IMG/VR virus record: IMGVR_UViG_3300047377_000264
Coordinates: 1-29,249 of that record
DNA length: 29,249 nt
DNA from: a virus
Reading direction: 5' to 3' (one strand)
Below, piece by piece: positions 8,729 to 15,994 of this stretch (position 1 is the first letter of the stretch; each line of letters opens with the position of its first letter). Under the pieces are notes generated by a model, which saw only the letters and a list, made by a program, of their open reading frames with translations, was not told the origin of the DNA and did no database searches. The translations under genes were made by a program, and so were the position numbers.

Positions 8729-8905
8729 ATGATTAACTACATTTTAGAAAACCGAGACAGTCTTATTTCCGTTGCCACTGCTGTGGTGGCAGCAGCCTCT
8801 GCAATTTGTGCTTTAACTCCCACTCCTAAAGACGATGGGCTTGTGAGAAAGCTCTATATCATCCTTGAATGGGCGGCGTTAAATATCGGAAAAGCGAAGA
8901 AATAA
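8729..8905 (+). CDS. Small membrane protein at the head of the lysis cassette (58 aa)
   Basis: The ATG lies three bases after the previous stop. One hydrophobic Ala/Val-rich segment covers residues 12-29 (LISVATAVVAAASAICAL). A TPTPKDDG turn and an amphipathic C-terminal helix ending GKAKK follow. Proteins with this layout are common next to phage lysis genes. It may be a holin or a holin regulator, but I cannot assign that. It is separated from the next gene by one base. Confidence 0.65.
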   Translation: MINYILENRDSLISVATAVVAAASAICALTPTPKDDGLVRKLYIILEWAALNIGKAKK

Positions 8906-8906
8906 A

Positions 8907-9089
8907 ATGATCAGGGCAATTGCTGCCGCATTAGAGGCTTATGTTCTATACATAAAACTAAAGCACCGAAGATATGTTTACGAACTGGAAGATGAGATTG
9001 ATGAGCTTGCTGCCGATGGTAGCCCTGCTGCAAAGTTGCGGCTGGAGCGGGTTGCGAAACGACTCCACCGTGAACTCAAGCGCACTTAA
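8907..9089 (+). CDS. Small coiled-coil protein, possible inner-membrane spanin (60 aa)
   Basis: A short hydrophobic N-terminal helix (residues 2-18, with one Glu) is followed by a charged helix with a heptad-like pattern (YVYELEDEIDELAADG, then AAKLRLERVAKRL). A short transmembrane start, a coiled coil and a lipoprotein gene overlapping in another frame resemble the Rz/Rz1 arrangement. At 60 residues it is much shorter than a typical Rz (about 150), so the role is tentative. It shares 116 bases with the next gene. Confidence 0.6.
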   Translation: MIRAIAAALEAYVLYIKLKHRRYVYELEDEIDELAADGSPAAKLRLERVAKRLHRELKRT

Positions 9090-9222
9090 TGACCCCCCAA
9101 CAATTACGTTGATCGAGGGGGAAACATACCAGTTTTGTGAGGGTAGTTTAGTTGGTAGAGAAGATCACAAATTCCACAGTGATTACAGTTATCGAAGGGC
9201 AATTATTATAGGGAGCAAATGA
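8974..9222 (+). CDS. Putative outer-membrane lipoprotein (o-spanin / Rz1-like), nested start (82 aa)
   Basis: Read in the +1 frame relative to the 8907 gene and starting inside it. The N-terminus has basic residues (Lys6, Arg8), a hydrophobic run (LMSLLPMVALL) and Cys22 in the context LLQSC. This resembles a lipobox, although Gln at -2 is not the consensus choice. The mature part has a Pro pair and a conserved-looking end (HSDYSYRRAIIIGSK). Other possible starts are ATG 8992 and ATG 9001, which leave a tighter signal peptide. The stop overlaps the next start as ATGA (9219-9222). If it is an o-spanin, it would bridge to the inner-membrane partner to break the outer membrane at lysis. Confidence 0.65.
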   Translation: MFTNWKMRLMSLLPMVALLQSCGWSGLRNDSTVNSSALNDPPTITLIEGETYQFCEGSLVGREDHKFHSDYSYRRAIIIGSK

Positions 9223-9497
9223 TTAAGGGTTTTTTAAAGGCAATAGAGGATGGAGTCGCTAGTTTAAACTTCGACCCCGAAGGGGGCGGTTATGACTATG
9301 CCACTGCAAAAGCGCATGGCTTAACAAAAGATAAGGACGGTCATTGGCCTAGCAGGAGTCCTAAAACGGGGCAAATACTGAAAGGACGAAAACATAAAAC
9401 GTGGAAGGAAACAGAAGAGGGGGAGGCAAAGGCAAAATACGTTATCTTTAAAGACCCCAAAAGAGGGGGTAAATATTTTTCAAAAAAAAGAGAATGA
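9219..9497 (+). CDS. Conserved-type small phage protein of unknown function (92 aa)
   Basis: The ATG overlaps the previous stop and has GGGAG six bases upstream, one of the few good ribosome-binding sites here. The protein is basic and polar, with a GGGYDYATAKAHGLTKDKDGHW stretch (22 residues shown in part: YDYATAKAHG and GHWPSRSPKTG), a KGRKHKTW motif and KYFSK at the end. I recall similar small proteins in many podovirus-like genomes, often near lysis or neck genes, without a known job. There is no membrane segment. Its stop overlaps the next start as ATGA (9494-9497). Confidence 0.68.
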   Translation: MIKGFLKAIEDGVASLNFDPEGGGYDYATAKAHGLTKDKDGHWPSRSPKTGQILKGRKHKTWKETEEGEAKAKYVIFKDPKRGGKYFSKKRE

Positions 9498-9661
9498 ACT
9501 CTTCTAAACTAATCGACACCCTTTTAGGGACTTTAACACCAACCATAGCCGTAGCCGCATCTATGCAAGAGCAAATGGAGTATTGGCTCCGTGTAATATC
9601 TTTAATACTGGGTATCGCAGTAGCTGCGGTATCCCTCTATAGATTGATTTTTAAGAAATGA
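9494..9661 (+). CDS. Holin candidate, single-span membrane protein (55 aa)
   Basis: An amphipathic or weakly hydrophobic N-terminal half (LIDTLLGTLTPTIAVAAS) leads to one clear transmembrane helix, about residues 31-50 (WLRVISLILGIAVAAVSLYR), and a basic end (FKK). It is immediately upstream of, and overlaps (ATGA), the amidase gene, the usual place for a holin. Holins are too diverse for sequence proof. The other small membrane gene at 8729 is the alternative. Confidence 0.6.
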   Translation: MNSSKLIDTLLGTLTPTIAVAASMQEQMEYWLRVISLILGIAVAAVSLYRLIFKK

Positions 9662-10206
9662 TAGGGCTGGCAATAGGACACTCAAGGAGGGGGGACTCCG
9701 GCGCTTACACAGTTGGTAAGCCCAGCGTTAGTGAACACACGTTCAACACCGAATTGATTTCGTTAATTATACCGAAACTAAAAGTTCCGTATAAAATATA
9801 CGACGACTACAAAGCGTCTAGTTATGTTGGGGCGATGAATTATGTATCGCGAAAAATGAGGGAGGACGGTATAGATGCGTGTATAGAACTCCATTTTAAT
9901 TCTGCTGGGCCAAAAGCAACCGGACATGAATGGTTATATTGGGAGACTAGTAGAGGTGGAAAAAAATTAGCTTTGAAATTGAAGGAAGCAATGGACGAAG
10001 CGTATCCTGATTTAGCGTCTCGCGGGGTCAAAGCAAGGGGCAAGGGATCAAGAGGTGCTATGTTTCTCCGTAAGACTCCTTGCTATGCTTGTATCGCGGA
10101 GCCGTTCTTTGGATCTAGTCAATCTGATGTGGATCTAATACAATCAGATTTAGATAAGTTAGCCTCAGTTTATGCCGAAGGAATAAATACATTCTATGAA
10201 AAATGA
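9658..10206 (+). CDS. N-acetylmuramoyl-L-alanine amidase (Amidase_3-like endolysin)
   Basis: This is the phage endolysin: it would cleave the amide bond between MurNAc and the stem peptide in the periplasm. The whole 182 residues look like one catalytic domain, with no signal peptide and no cell-wall-binding domain. Zinc ligands by family pattern are His8 (AIGHSRRG), Glu26 (SVSEHTFN) and His79 (ELHFNS). The catalytic Glu is Glu148 (IAEPFFGS). All four are present. Lacking a signal, it should depend on a holin; the 9494 gene is the nearest candidate. The start overlaps the holin stop, and the stop overlaps the next start (ATGA). Confidence 0.88.
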   Translation: MIGLAIGHSRRGDSGAYTVGKPSVSEHTFNTELISLIIPKLKVPYKIYDDYKASSYVGAMNYVSRKMREDGIDACIELHFNSAGPKATGHEWLYWETSRGGKKLALKLKEAMDEAYPDLASRGVKARGKGSRGAMFLRKTPCYACIAEPFFGSSQSDVDLIQSDLDKLASVYAEGINTFYEK

Positions 10207-10505
10207 TTATACCCAAGAGTATACGGGTAGCGGGGCAGACAATTAAGATTCGTTTCTCAGATCTTAGTGACGAGGATTTGTATGGTTACTATAGTCACGA
10301 ACGAAAAATTATTTTTATTGCTGACCATTTAGAAGGGAAAGCCCTTTTAAGCACTGTTCGCCATGAGTTGATGGAAGCATCACTATGCCTGTCGGGGGTG
10401 GGATTTTGTGAGACCTTTGAGCAGGAAGCTGTGGTGCGGTGTATGGATGAAGTCTTCTTTCCTGCCTACGAGCGTTTGTTGAAACGAGTAGGAAAGGATG
10501 AGTAG
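10203..10505 (+). CDS. Small zincin-like protein with altered motif (100 aa)
   Basis: Helical after a short beta N-terminus. The segment STVRHELMEASLCLSG (about residues 50-65) sits where small phage metallopeptidase-like proteins (SprT or ImmA/IrrE type) carry HExxH, and a later FEQEAVVR (residues 72-79) resembles the helix with the third ligand. Here the second His is Glu58 (HELME), so normal zinc peptidase activity is doubtful. It could be a binding-only relative or use a different metal geometry. The start is coupled to the amidase stop. It overlaps the next gene by 8 bases. Confidence 0.6.
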   Translation: MIIPKSIRVAGQTIKIRFSDLSDEDLYGYYSHERKIIFIADHLEGKALLSTVRHELMEASLCLSGVGFCETFEQEAVVRCMDEVFFPAYERLLKRVGKDE

Positions 10506-11034
10506 GAAAAAATTACCAAAGCATTTCAAAAGATCCAATGGTATGTTGGTCTTTACGCCCACTAGTGACCATGTCAAAGAGGCTTTTGAACGTAGTGAAA
10601 AGCTGGGGGTTTTACCTAATTCTTTTACCCGAGGAGCTGGGCGCATGACGGGTTTCTTGGGGGAGGTTGCGTTTGAATGTTTATACCCTCAAGCTATTTA
10701 TGAGGGAGATGAATCTTTTAAACACGACTATGTTCTCGGTAACCGGACGATAGATATTAAATCAAAAAGCTGTGCTGGGGTTCCGCAACCCCACTACACA
10801 GCTTCTGTTAATTGTCCCGAAGGAAAAAAGTTACCCGCTAAAGCTTATTTCTTTGTTCGTGTCCGTAAAGATTTTCAGAAGGCTTGGCTTCTAGGTTGGG
10901 CTACTGCCCTTACTATACAGAGGAAAGCCGAATATAAACTTCGGGGGGAACCCGATGAATACGGATTCACATATAAAGTGGATGGGTATCATTTGCCGAT
11001 TTCATCTCTTAGAAAGGCTGGTTCTCTAAAGTGA
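10498..11034 (+). CDS. PD-(D/E)XK nuclease-like protein (178 aa)
   Basis: The nuclease core pattern is visible: Glu56 in a helix (TGFLGEVAFE), Asp77 (KHDYVLG), then a strand with Asp86-Ile-Lys88 (TIDIKSK). That is the E...D...DxK arrangement of the PD-(D/E)XK superfamily. The rest is a mixed alpha/beta domain with a YFFVRVRKDF strand. It could be a DNA-repair, host-DNA-degrading or junction nuclease; the sequence does not say which. Its 3' end overlaps the oppositely oriented primase-helicase gene by 26 bases, and it ends the rightward block. Confidence 0.65.
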   Translation: MSRKKLPKHFKRSNGMLVFTPTSDHVKEAFERSEKLGVLPNSFTRGAGRMTGFLGEVAFECLYPQAIYEGDESFKHDYVLGNRTIDIKSKSCAGVPQPHYTASVNCPEGKKLPAKAYFFVRVRKDFQKAWLLGWATALTIQRKAEYKLRGEPDEYGFTYKVDGYHLPISSLRKAGSLK

Positions 11035-13186
11035 CCTCTTCATAATCAATATCGAACGGTGATGTAACATCTATTATCCAGATCTTACCACTACCTTTAC
11101 CAACAGATTTTATGGGTCTAGTAGTTTTACTATGTTTACCCACATCTTCTAAATGTGACAATCCGTTGCGTATGAAGTCTATCTTATTAGAAGCCCCCAG
11201 TGGTCGCCCTCCATTGTATGAGTGCAATGCAACTTGAAGTTCTAGGATCGTTCCTCGCCACGAAGCCATCTTCTCGTTTTGTTCTCTACACGCTTTAGCA
11301 AAAAAGTCTATTAGTTCCGATACTTGAGATCTGCTGGAGTTATCGAAGGCAGCGTAGGAAATACTCCTGTCTATAAAGCTCTTAATACCAAATCTATCAT
11401 CGTCTAATACCGCTTCTGGGGGTTTCCAATCCATCAGCCACTTAGCAAAGTGAGGAAGTTCTTGTGCGATTATACTTTCTAGTTCTACCTTTTTTGGGAA
11501 AGCGAACGGTTCTTTACACACCCTAAAAGCCATTAGTTTATCCTTATTGCTAGAGTCCATTGTCGGCAGCACACTCATCGAGTTTGGATCATCGTTAAGA
11601 CTAACTATAATTCTACCAGCCCAAGGAAGTGTTACGGCATCTGAATATTTTGCCATGAATTCAATCCTCGGGTTAGCCACCCCACGTTTAATTAGCTCGG
11701 TTGCTTTTCGTTGATCTTGGAAAGATGCCGCACTAACTGTATCGTCGATGACCCAACACGCTGCCCTACCCAAGTCTTTATTAAATTTTGTCCCGCCTGA
11801 TAAGTAGTCACTCGCATCAGCAAACCCCCCTACAAGGGCAGCTATTATCTTGTTCGATAAAAGAGTTTTACCCCTCTTCGCTGGTCCCACTAGAATACAG
11901 GCTTGTCCTTGATCCTCTTTGTTGTTGTAGAATGCTTTGTAATACCGCTGCAACCACCCAAAGAAATAATATTTACTACGAATATTAGTTGAGTCCTCAA
12001 AGAACTGATCAAAAAATTTATTTAAGAAAGGCCACGTATTTATGTCGCCATCCATAGCGGGTTCGATGGGGCAGACCGTTGCTGAGTTAAGGATCTGCAA
12101 CCCGTTGTAAGACACAATCCTTTCATTCCGCCGAAACACAACCGGAGCTATTTCATCGATCCTATTTGTATTACTGATAAGGACAATGGCAGCTTCAACC
12201 TCTGAGACATTCTCACCTTTTTTTGGCCTACCCCCTTTAAATCCTCGCTGACGCAACTCCAATACTAGTTGATCTCTGGGTATAGGTTTTGCTGTTCCAT
12301 CAAGTTGTTTAAAGAATTGTCTTCCATTGAACCAATACTCATCGAGTAGATCCCCCATTTTCTGTTCTTCAAAGTCTTTGACAAAATCGGGACCAAAAAT
12401 ATCTCTCCATGTTTTCCAAGCAAGATCGCGATCTGAATATACGACCATCCCATCTTCAAATACTTGACAACCCTCACGATCAATACCGTCATCGATCCAA
12501 AATAATGGACCTCGTGAACCAACTTCAAAATCTCCTATCCATCTATTTGGAAATTTTTTCTCAACTTCTTCGGCAATAATTTCAATTGGGATAGACGTAT
12601 CTTTTGATTCGGGTGGCTTTTCTTGTGCTGCCTTGAATAAAGCTGTTTGAACAACTGAGCTAGGAATCTTTCCCCCCATGTTTACCCAATCTGTTCCAAT
12701 CTCCATAAGCTGTGACGGAGACTCAGACTTCTTGTCATAACCCGCAAAGATTTTTTGATATTGCAGAGCCTGTTTAAGATACTTAAAGAACCCAGCTACC
12801 AAAGTGTGGTGGATTGAAAGAGTCTCTTCTAATTCAAAAAACAATCTTATGTAACCACTGTATGTCCGGCAATACCAAGCTGGTAAAGCTTTAGGACATT
12901 TTGCTGTGATGATGTCTTTTACATTAGGCCAATCGGGTGGTGCGTCGAAGTCTGCTGGGATCGAGTGAATCTTGCATATCTTGTTTTCTCCTTCGATCCT
13001 TGCGTTGGGGTTAATCCCTTCAAATCCTGTCAAGAATGCGTGATCTGTATCACATTTGGCACACCATTCCCTATATAAAGCTTTGGATTTAAAAGGTGGT
13101 ATGGGTTTTACATTGATCTCTGTTGGATCATTTACGGTTATTAAAGCGTCTTTTGATTTTAAGTTTTTGAGGTATTTAATTTTCAT
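11009..13186 (-). CDS. Primase-helicase (AEP-like primase plus D5/SF3-like helicase)
   Basis: A 725-residue two-domain replication protein. The N-terminal half has a possible archaeo-eukaryotic primase metal site (PADFDA, Asp79 and Asp81) and YSGYIRLFFEL (109-119), which resembles the next AEP motif. The C-terminal half has a clear Walker A (GPAKRGKT, 434-441), Walker B (CWVIDDT, 477-483) and a sensor-like IIVSLND (527-532), as in phage and plasmid SF3/D5-type helicases. It would prime and unwind DNA for the adjacent PolA. The ATG overlaps the polA stop as ATGA, so the two are translationally coupled. The helicase call is firm and the primase call is moderate. Confidence 0.8.
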   Translation of the reverse strand: MKIKYLKNLKSKDALITVNDPTEINVKPIPPFKSKALYREWCAKCDTDHAFLTGFEGINPNARIEGENKICKIHSIPADFDAPPDWPNVKDIITAKCPKALPAWYCRTYSGYIRLFFELEETLSIHHTLVAGFFKYLKQALQYQKIFAGYDKKSESPSQLMEIGTDWVNMGGKIPSSVVQTALFKAAQEKPPESKDTSIPIEIIAEEVEKKFPNRWIGDFEVGSRGPLFWIDDGIDREGCQVFEDGMVVYSDRDLAWKTWRDIFGPDFVKDFEEQKMGDLLDEYWFNGRQFFKQLDGTAKPIPRDQLVLELRQRGFKGGRPKKGENVSEVEAAIVLISNTNRIDEIAPVVFRRNERIVSYNGLQILNSATVCPIEPAMDGDINTWPFLNKFFDQFFEDSTNIRSKYYFFGWLQRYYKAFYNNKEDQGQACILVGPAKRGKTLLSNKIIAALVGGFADASDYLSGGTKFNKDLGRAACWVIDDTVSAASFQDQRKATELIKRGVANPRIEFMAKYSDAVTLPWAGRIIVSLNDDPNSMSVLPTMDSSNKDKLMAFRVCKEPFAFPKKVELESIIAQELPHFAKWLMDWKPPEAVLDDDRFGIKSFIDRSISYAAFDNSSRSQVSELIDFFAKACREQNEKMASWRGTILELQVALHSYNGGRPLGASNKIDFIRNGLSHLEDVGKHSKTTRPIKSVGKGSGKIWIIDVTSPFDIDYEEVTLENQPF

Positions 13187-14976
13187 TTTTCATATCTAGT
13201 TTGTATTGATCCTTCAGCAGCTACGGGAATATCTGAAATCCAATCAGGAGGTTCCGACATAATTTTAATCACATTGTGTAACACTTCCTCCGCTTCAGTA
13301 GCGTCAGCTTCAACAACCATCTCATCGTGAACGTGCATGACAATATTGTATCCTGCTTTATCTACTCTTAGAAGCATATCAGAGAAAATATCTCGTGCTA
13401 ATGCTTGGGAGGCATTCTCCGCTACTAACCCTCCCCACAGTCTTACGGGAACATATTTACCATGCCGAGGAACTTTAGCGGTGTATTGTGTATTACTTGG
13501 ATCACCACCTGTTTGAAGTGTTCCGTAGTCCAGAATCCTACCGCTGGGTAGGTCAACGGTAAACTTGGGGTGTAGTCTTTTACCGTCTGCATCATATCCT
13601 CCGGTAACACTTACTGAACCTTTGATGTCTTCGCTATATTCATACCAAAGAGATTTTATCTTCTTCATTTTGTTCCTATAAGTGTCCACTCTTTTTTGAG
13701 CCTCCTTTTCGGTAATAGAAGACATACTCGCAAATCGTTTAGCCCCTGCCCCATACCCGCAACCTAACACCATTGCTTTTACAGCGTGTCTTTTTTCGGG
13801 ATCTACTTTTTTAAGTATTCCTTTTTCTTCATCCCACATCCCAAATCGAATAGCAAACGCTTCATAGATGTCGTCAGTATTTTTAATCTCCTCCATCATT
13901 TCGCGATCTTTAGCTAACCAACAAAGTGTGCGAACTTCAATCTGAGAAAGATCTACCACGATTAATTTTTTGTCAGGTTTTGGACAAATCAAATGCCTCA
14001 AGTTCACCCCAAACATTTCTTCTCTGGGTAAGTTCTGAAGGTTTAAGTTGCCTCCAGACCCGCTAAACCTACCTGTATGAGCGCCGAAATACATACATCC
14101 CCCGTAGTATCTGCCATCAGGCATGGTCGCATAATCAAAGCTTTCTAACTTCTTTTTAATAGAGTTTATTCTCCTCCAGCTTTTTACTGCGCCTATCCAT
14201 TTGTGTTCTTCACGATGTTCCTCAATCCATTTTTGAGCTTCTTCGTCTGCTTCGGCAAGACTATGGGGTGGGGTTAGACCCAGCAGTAAACATTGTTGAT
14301 CAAAAGCTGCCCTACTAAGAAGCGGTTTCTCGTCCAACCAAGGGATGTTTTGTTCTGCTTCAAACAAAGCTATGTTAATCGTTTCTAACTGAGTCTTTAA
14401 AAGTTCTGTATCTATGGGGATACCCCTTTGAACTATCCTCCGATTGACCGTGCTTATGTCCCGTTCAAACTGGGGCCATTGATCTTTGAGTGTTTCCCAT
14501 AACCTGAGACACAATTCACTATCCTTGAGGGCGTATTCACTAACCTCTTCTTTAAACTCTGGGGACATATCCTCCCATCGCTTACCAGACATATTATCTC
14601 GCGTAGACTTATCTACTGTAAGGTTGAAGAGTTTAGCCGTGGAACCTTTAAGTGATCTCGGCAACTTGCAATATGCTGCTAGATCTGCCGTGCAGTGCCA
14701 TTCTGCTGGTTCACAGTTATCCCACCAGTTTTGGGATACACCATACAGGAACAAGGTTTCATCAAAAGATGCGTTGTGGGATAAGACAACATTGCCATCC
14801 AACAAGCTCCAATCAAAGTCTTTAGGGTGACCAACAAAGTTTGTCCCCTCTGTTCCAACAACTGATACCATGTAAGCATCAAAGTTGGGGTGACTGAAAT
14901 AACCCAAAACTCCTAGAGTTCTTATAGAGCATTCCTTGTCATAATAAGTTTCGTAATCTATTGCGAAAGTATTCAT
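13183..14976 (-). CDS. polA: Family A DNA polymerase with 3'-5' exonuclease domain
   Basis: 597 residues; replicative phage polymerase. The proofreading exonuclease is intact: Asp7 and Glu9 (AIDYET), Asp72 (HNASFDE), and Tyr148 with Asp152 (YALKDSE). Polymerase motif A is VVDLSQIEVR (Asp342), motif B is RHAVKAMVLGCGYG (Arg396, Lys400, Tyr408) and motif C is HVHDEMVVE (Asp551). In motif B the residue matching E. coli Pol I Phe762 is Leu404. There is no 5' nuclease domain. The start ATG follows a 126-base leader that holds a strong GC hairpin and no Shine-Dalgarno sequence. The gene is followed directly by the coupled primase-helicase gene. Confidence 0.95.
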   Translation of the reverse strand: MNTFAIDYETYYDKECSIRTLGVLGYFSHPNFDAYMVSVVGTEGTNFVGHPKDFDWSLLDGNVVLSHNASFDETLFLYGVSQNWWDNCEPAEWHCTADLAAYCKLPRSLKGSTAKLFNLTVDKSTRDNMSGKRWEDMSPEFKEEVSEYALKDSELCLRLWETLKDQWPQFERDISTVNRRIVQRGIPIDTELLKTQLETINIALFEAEQNIPWLDEKPLLSRAAFDQQCLLLGLTPPHSLAEADEEAQKWIEEHREEHKWIGAVKSWRRINSIKKKLESFDYATMPDGRYYGGCMYFGAHTGRFSGSGGNLNLQNLPREEMFGVNLRHLICPKPDKKLIVVDLSQIEVRTLCWLAKDREMMEEIKNTDDIYEAFAIRFGMWDEEKGILKKVDPEKRHAVKAMVLGCGYGAGAKRFASMSSITEKEAQKRVDTYRNKMKKIKSLWYEYSEDIKGSVSVTGGYDADGKRLHPKFTVDLPSGRILDYGTLQTGGDPSNTQYTAKVPRHGKYVPVRLWGGLVAENASQALARDIFSDMLLRVDKAGYNIVMHVHDEMVVEADATEAEEVLHNVIKIMSEPPDWISDIPVAAEGSIQTRYEK

Positions 14977-14993
14977 AGTATGTGTATAGAGTT

Positions 14994-15032
14994 ACCCCAC
15001 CCCCCTTTTTTTACTGAACGGGAGGGTGGGGT
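14994..15032 (-). promoter_or_regulatory. Strong GC-rich hairpin in the polA mRNA leader
   Basis: On the minus strand ACCCCACCCTCC pairs with GGGGGGTGGGGT. This makes a 12-bp stem with one G-U wobble and a 15-base A-rich loop. The wobble pairs only in the minus-strand RNA; the plus-strand RNA would have a C-A mismatch. The stem ends 17 bases before the polA ATG. No U-run follows, so it is not a standard intrinsic terminator. Translational control or mRNA protection is possible. Confidence 0.6.
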
Positions 15033-15102
15033 GTTCTCGGGCTTTTATGCGATTACCCAAAGGCGGATGATTAACCAGCGCCAATTAACGCCGCCGCATT
15101 AC

Positions 15103-15300
15103 CTAATCGGTGCTACTAACGAGTTCCAATTCATTTTGTTTATGGAGATCCTTTAAATTTTGCTCAAGCCCCCCGAGCAAAATCTTGTTAGCCTGTAGAG
15201 CGGTTTCCGTATTATTGCGAACTGTTTCCAAATCTATAATAGATTTTTTCATAGCCTCAATTTCGGTCTCGTAAACTTCTTGTGGTGTAAGATCTTTCAT
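15103..15300 (-). CDS. Small coiled-coil hypothetical protein (65 aa)
   Basis: Almost entirely helical and charged, with a heptad-like pattern over residues 8-58 (VYETEIEAMKKSIIDLETV, then LLGGLEQNLKDLHKQ). There is no recognisable domain. It lies one base after the stop of the SSB-like gene, so the two are probably co-translated. It may be a small partner of a replication protein. The 126 bases between it and polA hold the hairpin above and a GC-rich segment. Confidence 0.65.
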   Translation of the reverse strand: MKDLTPQEVYETEIEAMKKSIIDLETVRNNTETALQANKILLGGLEQNLKDLHKQNELELVSSTD

Positions 15301-15301
15301 A

Positions 15302-15958
15302 CTACTGATTCATAAAACCTTCCACAAATGAAACGACTTCTTCGCTAGGCTCATCTTGCGTAATCGTAAGAGAAGGAGCGAACCATGAATACTTACCACG
15401 GGTGATAACCGAAGAAGTAAGATTCCATAGTCTAGTATGGATTGGAGTCTTCTTATTAAAGACGGCAAATGTGGTCAACCGTTTAAAGGTCTGACGATAA
15501 GCGTCTTTAGCTACATTGATGCGCCCCATTGCATAGTTCTTTTTGCCGAGAGGAAGCGGGAAAGCCTCAACATCATCGTTCCCTTCAAACAGGAAAGTGA
15601 TCTCTGCAAATTCAAGAAGGTTATACTCGCTATCTAAAGCAAGTTGATTCTTCTCTGCTTCCGATCCCGCAATTCTTGGGACATCATCAGAGTCATAGGG
15701 GATATCTTCCCGCCATTGCTTCGTTGCAATTAAAGGGATGACCTTGATAGGTGTTTCGGGTTGGGCCAATACGACAGACTTATCGAGGACAATGGACCCA
15801 TATGGAGCGGGTTCACCGTCACGACAAGTAATGTCACTGGTTTTTTGGACTACATTGATGCGGGGAATATCAATATCCGATGCGTCAATAGTGTCGGGCA
15901 ATGCCGCTGTTGCTAGTGCATTAGTGGGCTTAGTTGCTAATTCAGTTTCTTTACTCAT
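15302..15958 (-). CDS. Putative single-stranded DNA-binding / replication accessory protein (218 aa)
   Basis: The N-terminus is disordered and Ala/Thr-rich. A beta-rich core follows (IDIPRINVVQKTSD, GSIVLDKSVVLAQ, IKVIPLIATKQWRE), and the C-terminal tail is acidic and aromatic (QDEPSEEVVSFVEGF). The size is close to T7 gp2.5 (232 residues) and the gene sits between recombination and polymerase genes, where phage SSBs are usual. I recall similar beta-rich proteins in other phage replication modules, but no OB-fold motif can be proven by eye. Four tandem heptamers occupy the short gap before its ATG. Confidence 0.5.
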   Translation of the reverse strand: MSKETELATKPTNALATAALPDTIDASDIDIPRINVVQKTSDITCRDGEPAPYGSIVLDKSVVLAQPETPIKVIPLIATKQWREDIPYDSDDVPRIAGSEAEKNQLALDSEYNLLEFAEITFLFEGNDDVEAFPLPLGKKNYAMGRINVAKDAYRQTFKRLTTFAVFNKKTPIHTRLWNLTSSVITRGKYSWFAPSLTITQDEPSEEVVSFVEGFMNQ

Positions 15959-15960
15959 GG

Positions 15961-15988
15961 TTTCTAGTTTCTAGTTTCTTGTTTCTTG
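15961..15988 (-). repeat. Four tandem heptamers in the leader of the SSB-like gene
   Basis: Read on the coding (minus) strand: two copies of CAAGAAA followed by two copies of CTAGAAA, then CC and the ATG. They fill nearly all of the 36-base gap between the nuclease stop and the SSB-like start. The stretch is A-rich, C-poor and unstructured, and has no Shine-Dalgarno sequence. It could be an iterated protein-binding or translational control site. Confidence 0.75.
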
Positions 15989-15994
15989 TTGTCC

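Noticed and set aside
9089-9112. ATG overlapping the stop of the 60-residue gene (TAATG)
   Set aside because: That frame ends after seven codons. The lipoprotein frame explains the sequence.
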